From: Eubacterium sp.
Lineage (GTDB): Bacteria; Bacillota; Clostridia; Lachnospirales; Lachnospiraceae
Assembly (NCBI GenBank): GCA_017459675.1
Contig: JAFUCM010000014.1
Span: 1-56,399, forward strand
Length of the DNA: 56,399 bases
Direction of reading: 5' to 3'
The first letter of the stretch is position 1, and every line of letters starts with the position of its first letter. A program made the position numbers and the translations under genes. Under the pieces are notes generated by a model. The model had not been told where the DNA came from, searched no databases, and saw nothing but the letters and a program-made list of their open reading frames with translations. Shown here in pieces: positions 14,701 through 26,700 of this stretch.

Positions 14701-17700
14701 CAGAACCTGCGATGATGCGGATGTTCGCGTCTTCAAACGCGCGGAGCATCATGCCGCGGGTAATCGTTTCACCGGTGCTGTATGCGGTAAGCATAGACCA
14801 GGTGACATCGCTCAGCACGTTCTTGCCGTCTTCGGTCTTTTCGTAGACGCGGTACTCTCTTCCGAATGGAGAATCCACCTTATATACATAGAAGCTTCTC
14901 TTGCCGACGGTGTAGACCATATAATCCGCGCCGTCGATGGTTTCTGTCCGGAAGTTGCCGGCTGTGATTCTGTCTTCATCCGAAGCAGTCTCACCCGCCT
15001 GCTCCGCCGCCTGGATAGCCGCCACTGCAGCTTCGATCTTCGCCGCGCCGCCGAGCACGTCTTTCTTGAAGCCTGCATCCTGCAGCATGCCGTTTCCGCC
15101 GAGTACATAGACGTCATCTCCGCGGATGTACCAGACGTTGTTCTTGCTGTCTTTCCATGTCTCGTAAGTGCTTCCGGTCAGGTCGATTGTCACGTTGTTT
15201 CCGATGTTCGCGTTGACCGTGTTGCGGAAGAACAGCATCGCAACAGATCCGGCGACAGATGCTGTGGACTGACCCTGGCTTCCCATGATCGATCCCGCAA
15301 CTGCTTCCAGATAATAGTTGGTTGAGGAGAGAACGTTCAGCGCGTCAACCAGCGCCAGCGCGTCTGCTGTCGTGATGTTGATGTCGATAGTATAGCTGGA
15401 GTTCTCTTTGGTCTTGTCTCTGTCGAGGTTGATAAATCCCTTCTTCGCATTTGCCTTTTCTGTTGCCGGCAGATCCGAAGTATCGGTGATAAAGTTCTGT
15501 ACGCCGAGCGCGAAGCTGTAGTCGCTGAAGTCCACGCGGGCTTTCTCCGCGTTGATCTCCAGGCTCTCGCCCCGGATCACTGTGCCGTCGCCGACGTAAA
15601 CGTCAACCTTGTCGTTCGCGTAGATGAGCGCGAACGCCGCGCCGACGCCGACCTTGGATCCCTTGGAGATGCTGACGCCGCCGGATCTGACTGCCAGCTT
15701 GGTCTTGTCATACGCCTCCATGGAGATCTTCGCGCCTTCGACTGTGACTGCCTTGTTGTTGTCCTTGTTGATCTTGACCGCTGTCTTGGCGTTGACTACA
15801 ACGACTACAATCGAACCGGCGATGGAGACCGTGCCGCCTGCGCCGCTGACCGCGCCGGCCAGTGCCTGCGCCGCCAGGAGACCGCGGTAGGTGCCGTCCA
15901 TATTCTGGGTCGTCTTCGCGGTTACGCTGACGTCGCCCTTCTCGCCGAGCCTGTCGACCGCAATGAGGTTTCCGTTGATCTCAACGATGCTCTCATTCCT
16001 GTCGACGCTGACCGCCACTCCTGCCGCGATGGAGTTAGCGTTCCTTGCGAGGCTCATGGCAATGCCGGTGCCCTTCGTCAGGAAGTTGCCGCGGTTCAGC
16101 GCGCTGACATCGATCGAAGCGGCTTTGAGATTGCCGTTTACGGTGATGTTTGCCTTATGGTTTGTGATATTCAGTCCGACAGCCGCCGCGACCTGGAACT
16201 TGCTTCCGCCATCATCGCCGCCTTCGCTGCCGCTCTCGCCGGCCTTGGCGCCGCGCTTCTTGCCGTCGTTCTGCTCATTGTCATCGGTCTGCTCATTGCC
16301 GTTGGTCTGCTTGTTGTCTTTGAGGTTCTGGCCGCTGTTTTCGCCGGCCACCTCGATGCCTTCGTTACCCTTGTCTGTCGCAGCATTGTTCACGCCCGGA
16401 ATGGTTACATTCTGGCTCTTGAGAACATTGCTGGAAAGGGAGGCCTTATCACTTGTGCCGCCGCCTTCTTCTTTGTTGTCATTCAGTTCTTTGTTGATGC
16501 CGTCTTTCGTCTTGTTGCCGCTTGTGCCGTCACCCGCGCCGCGCTTCTGACCGTCATTGCTGAAATAATCGCCTGCGAGCAGCTTGTTTGCTTTGGTCTC
16601 AATGTTTTCCACGCCGGTGGAGAACTTGTTGAGATAGCGGTCAAGATCCGCGCCGATAGCTGTTGCCAGCGCCTCACTGTTGTCCTGATTAAAGGCATTT
16701 GCCCGGATCACTGCCGCGCCGTCCGCGCTGACAGCGCCGTCCAGAATCGCCTTTACGTCGGAGTTGGCAATGTTGACTGTGACGCTCGCGCCGACCGCAG
16801 TGGACTTGCCCGCCGCAAATGCGCTGGACTTCGTCACGGTCTTGCCGCTCTGCTCTGCGGAAAGCAGGAAGCTGACCAGTGCGGAAGCGGGATCTGCGGG
16901 ATCTGCCGCGATGGTGTCATCGCCGCCGATCGTGAGCGTCGTGCCGCTGCCCACCTCTGCGGTCACTTTATCTTTTGTGATAGTGAGTGACGCCCCGGCA
17001 TCTACCGAGATGTCCTTCGTTGTTTCTGTCTTGTTGGAGTTGGATGCGCCCGCGAGCGGGTCGGTTCCCGCCGCGCCTGCTGTCTGCACGTTGTGCGTGG
17101 ACTTGCTGCGGATCTCCGCCGTGCCCGCAGTCACCGTGCGGTTCTTGCCGATACCGGACTCGACATTAACATGACTCAGGGTCATGGCAAATGCCGCGCC
17201 GACGCCGACGGTCTTGCCGCCCGCCGTCTTCTTCTGTTCTTCCTGCGGCGTCTCATCCTCATCAGACTCGTTCTTGAGCAGGACTGCCACAAGTCTTACG
17301 TCTGCCTTCGGCATGTAGAAGATATACGTCGTTCCGCCGGCCGGATCGATAATGGACTCATCCACTGTCACGATCTGCTGGCGCCTGAACTCGGATTCTC
17401 CCTCCGGCTTGTAAGCCATCAGAAGCATGTGCAGCCTGTACCCCTTCGCCGGAAGTACACTGACAGCCACACGGTCTTCATACGCCGCGTACTGCACAGC
17501 GTTTGGTGTGTGGTCGTCTGACGGATCCTGCTCTGCTGCCAGATCCATGATCTTGACAGTTCCGAAGGATGGTCCGTTTGTATCCGGCCTGATGTCGTAG
17601 GTATTGGTTGCGGTTCCGTCGCTGTTGACTTCGATTTTGCTCTTGTCAGCTTTGAAACCTGTGGCATCAGCATTCTGGTTGAAGTTGATGTCCTGTACAC

Positions 17701-20700
17701 CGGTTCCGTTCTGCGTTCCGCCCTGTACAACAATGATCTTGTAGTCGCCGATGAATTCAGCTTTCGCTTCAACACTGGTACCTTTCTTGATCCAGAACCA
17801 TGCGCTGCTATCGTTGGAGGCGAACTGCACCATGATGCGGCCGTCACTGCATGTGATCACGGAGATATCATGGCCTTTCTGCAGCATGTTTTCTGACAGC
17901 TTGGCGCTGAATTTGCCGTCTTCTCCGTTTTCCTTCGTGAACACATAATCAATATAGCCTTCTTTGACGCGGTGTCCTTTTTCCGGTGTGACCTTGACGG
18001 TCAGGTATTCCTTCTTCCAGGTCACGTCTTTCCCGACGGAGTCGTCAGCACCTGAGCTGCCTTTTCCGGACTCCGGATTCGAATTCTGGTTCGGCGTCTG
18101 GGTGATCGTTCCGGAACCTTCTCCGGTCCAGATCAGGTCAACCACGTTTTTGCTGACGGAGTTCTTACTGATAAAGGTAATGAAATATTCCAGATCCGAT
18201 CCGGTCAGCACTGTGACGGCCCTTCCGCCGAGGTTATTGATCAGATAACTTGTTTCCGTGTAGCTGTCGCCGTCCGGCTTTGTCTGCGGTACGATAAACG
18301 GAGTGCCTGCCGCGATCGTCGCCAGCTGAATGGTTGCTTTTGTCTTGTCAGGCTTTGTATAGGTAACAGAGACTGACTTCAGCCGCATGTCATCGTCCGG
18401 TGTGATATCCACGCTGCGCCCGGATACGGAAATGCTTCCGCCCTTGCCCACGTTGAATACCGCGTTGGAGATGGATTTATCAACGGATGCTTCCGTTCCT
18501 GTGCCCGCTGTCTGCTGGGACGCGCCCGCGTTAAGGTTTGCGTCCGCCTCGCCCTTGCTGTCTTCCGCCGCCGATGCGGTCGTCTTTTCTACATGATCTC
18601 CCTCTGCTTTGATGGTGAGATCTTTGGTAACTGTTACATAGTTCGCGGATGCTGTATCCGCTCCCTTGATCACCGCGCCGGTGTCGCCGTGGATCACTGC
18701 GATCGCGACCGCGCCTGCGATTGCGACCTTCTGTCCGCTCGCCCCTGCGATTGCCTGTGTCGTAAACTTATGTCCATATGTTTTATCGACTGTCGCCTTT
18801 GCGCCGAGGATGCCGGTGATCTCGTCCAGGGCAGCATTCGTAAGGGCCCTGCCCATTGCGGAGGCAGCGTCCTTCAGGTTCTTCAGCAGTGTGTCTTTGA
18901 TCGGTCCTTTCAGGAAATTCTTGAATTCCGTGATGTTGCAGATGCCGTCTGTCAGCGTATTTCCGACTTTGTCAAATACGGCCTTCAGTGCCAGCCTCAT
19001 GTTTTCTTTCAGATTTTCCTGAACGGTCTTTTGTTTATCTACAGTAAGTCTTGTGCCGAGTTCTTTGCTGATCAGGTCGAGAATATCTTTCTCAATCTTA
19101 TCTCTGGCCGCAATCAGAATGCCGTTTGGCTCATCCAGGAATGCCTTTTTAAGCACTGCTCCGACACGGCTCTGTTCATCGGTATCTCCGCCGGATCCTG
19201 TCGGATTGAGGAAATCCTGCAGGACCGGATTCACGATCGCGGTTACATTGACCAGGATCGCGTTCATAATAACCGGCCAAGCCTCAGTCTTGAGATATTT
19301 CAGAGATGCTTCTTTGATGCGAGTCAGGGCATCTTTTCCTTCTCCCGGGAACAGCTTGTTGAGCTCTGCGTTCATTCTGTTCGGGAAATCCAGGAAGAGT
19401 GACAGGAACGCCTGCACGTTCTTCTGCAGCTGCTCGACCGGATTCGAATTCAGGAAGTTTTCAAATCCTGTGCCCTTCAGCAGCTGATCTTTCGCCACTT
19501 TAACCGCATCGGTAAGCTGCTTCGCAAGCACGTCTGCGCTGCTCTCTCCGAAGAGATCCGCAAGACCCGCGCTTTTCGCGATATCAAGGATCAGATCCTT
19601 GAGCGCATTCTCCAGCAGATCCATGAGCCAGCCTTTGCTCTTGTCCGGAATGCTGACAGCACTCGGCGACGCCGTTGTCTCCGGAATCATGCCTGCTTCC
19701 ACAGTCATGATATCTGCGGTGACGTTGGAATCTCCGACGATCGCATTGTTGTCATAATCCACAACATTGATCGAGACCGCCACGCCGACACCGACCTTGC
19801 CCTTGCTCGCGCTGCCGTTTGCGTTCAGGATTGCTTCATTATAAGTCTGGGAGATGACGGTGAGCTTGCCTGTTCCCTCGCCGTCTGCCGCTTCAATGGT
19901 AAGGCCGTCGTCAATCACAGCCTCTGCCTCAATGCTCTGAATGTTCAGGGCAAGGGCAGCAGCCACTTCGATGCCGCCTTCCGATGTGGAAGTGCTCTGT
20001 CTGTTATTGGAGGCCTGACTCATCGCCGAAGGTGATGTGCCGCCGGCATTGACATGTCCGGCCAGCTTGCCGGCCGTACCTAATATGCCGTCAGATTGCT
20101 TGTCCGCCCCCGATTCACCGTCAGACGACCCCGAGCCGTCGTCCGATCCGCCAGATCCGGAAGGGCCGGATTTTTTATTGGAGGTCGCGCCGTTCGCGCT
20201 TGCCCGTGAGGTTCCCTTCATCCGGTTCTTTGCCTTCGTGCTGACATTGATGTTCTTCGCCGTGAGACTGCGGGACAGGCGGGATTTCGTGCTGTCGTTC
20301 AGCACGGATACCGTAAAGGATCCGCCCACGCCGACGCTGTCTCCTGCAGCCGCGGCATTTGCCGCCAGCTGTCTGAATATGTCGCTGTTAGCCGTGACAT
20401 CTGCATTGCCCGCGCAGATCAGCATCGAAGTGCCTTTTCCGATGTGCGCGTTCGTTTCTGTTCCGGCCACGTCAAGCGCCAGAACCGGGGTAATGGAGAT
20501 GCCGCCTGCCGCGCCCGCGACACCCTCGACAGTGTGCGTGTCTGTCGTTGATGCCGTGACCTTGATTTCGGTAAGCTTCGCATTGTCTTTGAGTCTGATT
20601 ACCGGAGCTGTTTTTTCATCTTCAATCTCTGCCATTGTTTCAATACCGGAAACAGAGATTGCGATGCCTGCGCCCACGCCGGCGTTTTCTGACTTCGCCG

Positions 20701-23700
20701 CGCCTTTGGCGCTCGCCTTGGTGTCCAGCTTAACGGTATTGGCCGCTGTAACATTCAGCGGTCCGCCCGTGAGTGTCACATGCGCCGTGTCTTTTACGAC
20801 CGCGTCTGTCTTAACCGTGTCGACCTGGACGGCAACCGCGCCGCCGATGCCGATCTGACCCGCGGAGAATCCCGCCAGGGCCTCTGTCTTGTTCGTTGTT
20901 GTGCCGCTCGCGGTGACCTTCAGCCCGGCCGCCTCGATCTCGGCATTCTCTACGATTGCGTAGTTCTTGTTAATCACAACGCCGACCGCTACGGATACAC
21001 CCGCAGAAACGGTCTGTCTGCCGTTCTTGCCGGCTCCGCTGCCGGGCTGCACGCCCGGTGTGAAGATGACGTTGATATCAGCCGTTGCTCCGGATGCAAA
21101 TGCCTCATCATCCGGAAGGTTGACGAAATAGGTCTCGCCGCTTCCCGTCGCTGTGACCTTTTTGGATTTCTTCTTATCTGAAGAGGTGAGTGTCACGGTG
21201 ACGCTGCTGACCTTGTAACCGCTGTTCGGCTTGACGGTAAAGGAATATGCCTCGCCCTTGTCCGCAAAGTCGTTGGAAAGGGTTACCGATCCGTTGGTTG
21301 TCGGGCTGGTCTTCACCGTAATGCCCTTGTCTGCGATGACCGGGATGACGGTGATGTTGATCACATCCGTGTCCAGATAATATTCATCTGTGCCCAGCCT
21401 GATCTTTGACGGAATCTTAAATCTCCACGCGCCTTCGCTGAAGATCGCGGCATGCGTATCCACATAAGGATCTCCGTCCGGGTTTTCTTTCTGGTACGAG
21501 ACTTTAAAGTTTGTGATCTTCTTGCCGGCCTTGACTGCCTCGTCCGTGAGGGAGACGGTGATCTCCTGACCAACGGCGCCGGCAGATGCGGAAAGCTGTA
21601 CATCTGTACACGGACTGCCGCTGTCGTCAGCCGCGGACAGTGCGATCGACTGATTGAAGAAGTCCGCGATAATGGTGACTTCCGCATTCGGCATCGTGAA
21701 GGAATAGGTGCCGTCCTTGGCTTCCAGTTCCTTCTTGATATCCTGTCCGTCCAGCGTGTAACTGATGTACGCTTTCGCGTACTGGCTGGACGCGCTGCTG
21801 TTATTGTTATCATTCGTTGTGACCGTGAAGGAGACTTTTTTGCCTTCCTGTGCCTTCGTTCCTTCTCCGGCCGACTGGCCCTCCGTGATCTTGATCTCGC
21901 CCGGAATCTGTCCGCCTTCTGCAACAGGCGTTCCCGCCTGCAGGATCTGGGTCTTGATCTCAATGTTATTGATATCAAATTCCGCGCCGATCTCGATCTG
22001 AGAGCCCTCCTTCAGGCCTTCCAGATCCGCGATCTTGAAGAAATAGTTGCCGCTGCTGTCGGAAGTGAGAGCGATCTTGACTTCCTCTTCCGTAGTGCCT
22101 GCGCCACTCTTTGTCTGTTTAATATACTTAATCCACGGACTGCCGGAATCATTCTCGTCCGCTTTACCCTTCACCGCATAGCCGACTGCCGGTGTCACCT
22201 TGAACGCGTAAACCGCGCTGCCGGGTTTGCCGCTGGCATGGGTGATGGTTCCGCTCTGAGTACTATGGATTACCATTGTATTGGCGACGAGATATTCTCC
22301 CTCGATCGGCATACCTGCGTCAAGGCTGACTGCCGTGATGCTGACCTGTGTGCCGGACTTGATCTCCAGCGCGGAGAGGTCCACGGTATAACGTCCGTTG
22401 GAATCGTCATAAGCGGCGGTTCCGGTTCCTGCGGTACCGTCTGCTTTGGTGTATTTGAAGGTGACCTTTCCTTCTCCGTCTTCAAAGGTCGGGTCGAGAG
22501 AAATCGCCTGGAATACAAAGATTCCTTTCGCCGCGTCTGAGCCGCCCACCTGCATCAGGGACACGCCTTTTGCGGGCTCGATATAGACGGTATACGGAAT
22601 GATCGTCTGCGCCGCTGTCTGGGAATTGACTTCCGGCCTTTCTTCCGGATCCTTATCTTCGTTCCTGGCATCCGGTCCGACCGCGGTTCCGTCCGCCTTG
22701 ATGGCAGCAATCGCAGAGGCGTCCGCGTTCACTGTGACGACGCCGCCTGCCTTGATCTTTCCGGTCGTGGAAATCTCTGCTTTGTTATTGTTGATGTTCA
22801 CGCCGGCTGCCAGCGCGCCCGCTGACTGAGCGGTCTGTGCTTCCGATCCGGCTGCCGTCTGTTCACTCTGAGCGGTCGGATCCGGATCACCGAATTCGGC
22901 GCTAAAAATAATTGACCAGCCGCCTTCCATCGCGTTCCAGGTGACTCCGTGCGGAATCTTGTAGATGTATTTTCCATCCACTTTCTCGATGATATCAACC
23001 ACTTCGCGCTGATTCGCCTGATCCAGGACATAATAGGTGTTTTTGGAATCAAGCGATGCGTTGTCATCCTGTTTTACGTAATCGCCGTCAATCAGAAGAT
23101 AATAATCCACTCCGTCGGCGATATGTCCGGAGGCCGGGACGTACATCGTCTTATAGGTGGCCGTAACGGTCTTCACGACCTTGTTTTTGGCCGGGCTCAC
23201 AATGACATTGATCTTCTTGCCGGCATCTACCTTGCCGACCTCCAGCATAACGCCGCCCGTGCGCACATAGTACTCTTTTTCAGAGTCCATCGTGTCGCCT
23301 TCGCTCACATTATCAAGCCGCGTATAATTGTCATCGTTCTTCAGATAATAAGTGGTATCCGTGCGGAATATTCCGCCTTCTTCCTCCTGATCCACTTTTG
23401 CGTAAGCGCCGTCGCCGTACTTCACGGTAATATCCAATGGAGCAGGGTCAGTCTTGGTGGAATCTTCCGTCACGATCTCGTCGTCATCTTCCTGCGCAGA
23501 ATCAAGGGACTCGTCGAGCAGGTCGGAGATATTGATATCCGTGCCGTCGCCGCCGTTTCCGTCATTACCGCTTCCCTCTTTGAACTTGACAGTAATCGTG
23601 ACCTCTGCCTCAGGCATCTGGAAGGTGTAGTTTCCGTCTCCGCCGGAAGCGATTCCATACGCAGATCCCGGCATCCAGTAGAAGGTCTTATAACTGTCAG

Positions 23701-26700
23701 ATCCTGACAACAGGTACTTGATCTCGATTTTTTCGACCGTGTAGCCCTTATCCGGGGTGACGGTAAATTTAACCGGTTCCGTCTTTACGTAATAAACCGG
23801 TTTCTTCGGCATTTCAGCGCCCGGACTGACAGTTGCCTGTGTATATCTTCCTGCTGAATCGCAGGTATAGTAAGTAACGCCCTCCTCAAATTTCTCCGAG
23901 GCGGCAATTTCATGGGCGTTGGCCGAAGTCGGAGCCGTAACGGCGCCGTTCTCGGTTTTTGCTGTGTTGATCTTGTAGGTCTTTCCGCCGAATTTCTGGC
24001 CGATGCCGTTCAGAAGATCAGCGATCGCGCCCTTTGCGTTTGCTGCAAATACTGCTGCAATGTCGCCGAACATGCCCTTGATGCCATCCATGCCGGACTT
24101 TGTGGACGTGCCGCCGCCGGCGCCTGCCCCGTTGTCGTTCTTCGCGCTGCTGGCAACCGCCATGGCATTCTGATTCGCGGTGGAGGAAACCTTTACATTG
24201 CCTCCCGCCGTGATGGCCGCCTGATCGGTGACCTCTGCGGATGCATTCTGGACAACGACTTCCGCCGTAATATAAACGCTGACATTTCCGGCGAGGGCGC
24301 CTCTGTTTGCCTTCGCCTCAACAGAAGTGATTGCGCCTGATACCAGTTCCACATCCTGGTTTGCATTAATCTTGCTGTTTCCGGACATCTTGACGTGCGC
24401 GTCATTTACGCCGACAGCAACTGCCAGTGAGATCGGCAGCTTGCCGGTGGTGGCCTCAGCGATCAGGGAAACCTTTGAATCCGCGTTTGCCTTCACGCTT
24501 CCGCATTCCGCCACAATCACGGCGTTGTCCTTGATATCAATGTTGACGTCGGTCACGGAGACCACAACCGCCAGCGGGACAAAGGCGCTCGCCAGAACCG
24601 AGTTGCTCGCCTTGATGGTCACGTTAGCTTTGGCCGTGAGGTTGACGTTATTCCGCGCCGTGATTTTACCCTTGACGATGATATCCGCATTTCCGACCTT
24701 GACATTGATCACATTGATTCCCGCCAGCGCGTCGCCGAAGAGGTCGATCAGGCTGCGGTTCTGGTCGATGACGGATGACAGGGTGACATCACCGGAAAGC
24801 GCTGTCAGAGAGCCGGCTGCTTCCACGATGATTTCCGCGGATGCCTCGAAATCGAACAGGCTTCCAGAGAAAGCGCTCTTCGTGTTTGTCTGCACTCCCG
24901 TACCTGTGCCTGTACCGGTTCCTGTTCCCGTACCTGTGCCTGTACCGGTTCCTGTTCCGGTTCCTGTTCCCGTGCCTGTACCCGTTCCTGGTCCGGTAGG
25001 TTCTCCCGTAGCGGGATCCGTCGTGGGTTTCGGGGGCATCAGGTCGAACATCGTGTCGTTGTCATTCGCCTTGATATTGATGGAAGCAGCCTGTACCGCA
25101 CTGCCCACCTCAATGTGGCTGCCCTGAACCACCAGGTTTACGGAAGGTATTTTAATGTACCCAAGCCGGACGCTTTCCTTCTTTTCGCCCAGCGTCAGAT
25201 TGGTCAGAACAACCGTATACCTGCTCCAGTCCGCTGTCAGCGGGATCAGATTTCCGCTGCTGTCTTTCAGCTTGCCGGTGTAAGTATAATTGGTAAATGA
25301 GCTCGGAGATTTGCCTTGTTCAAATTCCAGCTTATTCAGCTCTACCGTAGGCTTGTTCTGCAGAGAGTCGGTCATCGCATTGAAACCGACAAGATCGATC
25401 TGTGCCGCTGTATCCTCAGCTTTTGCCGTTCCCCACAGCATCTGCACATAACCGAAGTAATTCTCCAGTGCCTGACAGATGATGCCTGCCAGCGGGCTCT
25501 TGATCTCATTGGAAATCTTTCCGTCCTTCTTCAGATCTCCGACAAGAGATACGCTGTCAAACCCTGAATCAGTAATGCTGGCGCTGAGTCCCTCATTGCC
25601 GCTCTGTCCCAAAGTCTGTGTCACATCTGTCTGTTCATATTTGCCTGCCAGCTTGTCCAGTCCGGTGCCGCCGAAAAACTGCATCTTTTCGAATGCTTTT
25701 CCGAGGTTGGCATTGACTGTGACAGAGTCATTGCCCGCTCCGAGATCTACCTTCAGAGACGACTTGACTGTCTTGCCGTCCTTCTGATAAGAGCGGGCTG
25801 CATTCACGCCGCTGGTCATGGCAACGGAATCATTGCCGCCCCCTGTCAGGATTGTGCCCTGCAGCACACCGGTCTGGTGTGTCAGTGTCACACGGTCGGC
25901 TCCGTCGCCCGTATCGATTGTTACGACATTGCCGAAATTTGACCCTGCGTCCATTCCACTGTACTGGGTGGTCAGGGACACTTTGTCCGTGCCTCCTCCG
26001 GTATCAATCGACAGGGTACTCTCTTTTCCTGATACGACGGCGTTGACTGTATCCGCACCTGTCGTTCCGTAAATCGCCGTATTGATCTCATCACCGAGAA
26101 CGCTGACTTTCTTCAGCGTCGATAAATAGATGCCGGCGATCACTACGTTAATGTCATCAATCGAGAGATTGCCGTTCAGTACGACGCCCGTTCCCCCGGT
26201 GGGCCCGATCGTCGACTTGTCGATGACATCCGTTTTCTTCCCGGGAGCTTCATAGGAACCTTCCCCGAGAATGTAAAGCGTGAAATCCTTGTTGGCTCCC
26301 AGAACCAGTTCCTGGACGTTGTTGAAGCTGATATTCACATCGCCGTTATAGGTTCCGGCCGCAACAGTGATCGTCACAGATTTGATTGTCTTCTCCGAAT
26401 CTGCCGCCGCTTTCTTCAGCGCGTCGTTCACTGCCTTCTGGATCGCGTTTGCAGATTTCGTGACCGTGGTCTTTGTAATGTCCACGGCTGTATTGTCCGC
26501 GTTCGGTGTCACTTTGTACGTGACTTTAGCACCGGCCTTGTCGACCTTGTTCTGATCGGCCGCTTTCAGGTCTTTGCCTGATTCGGTCATCTTCCAGGTC
26601 GTCTCAGTCGGTGTCATTGTCGCGACATAGCCTGATGCCGTATTATCCGTGATGGTCGTATCTGTGGAATTATACTTTTCCGTGATCGTCACAGACTGGA

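Noticed and set aside
21361..21978. Minus-strand Arg/Ser-rich frames inside the giant gene, also at 10315-10644, 11029-11745 and 26974-27282
   Set aside because: All lie one frame off the giant gene and have the composition expected from shifted GC-rich codons.
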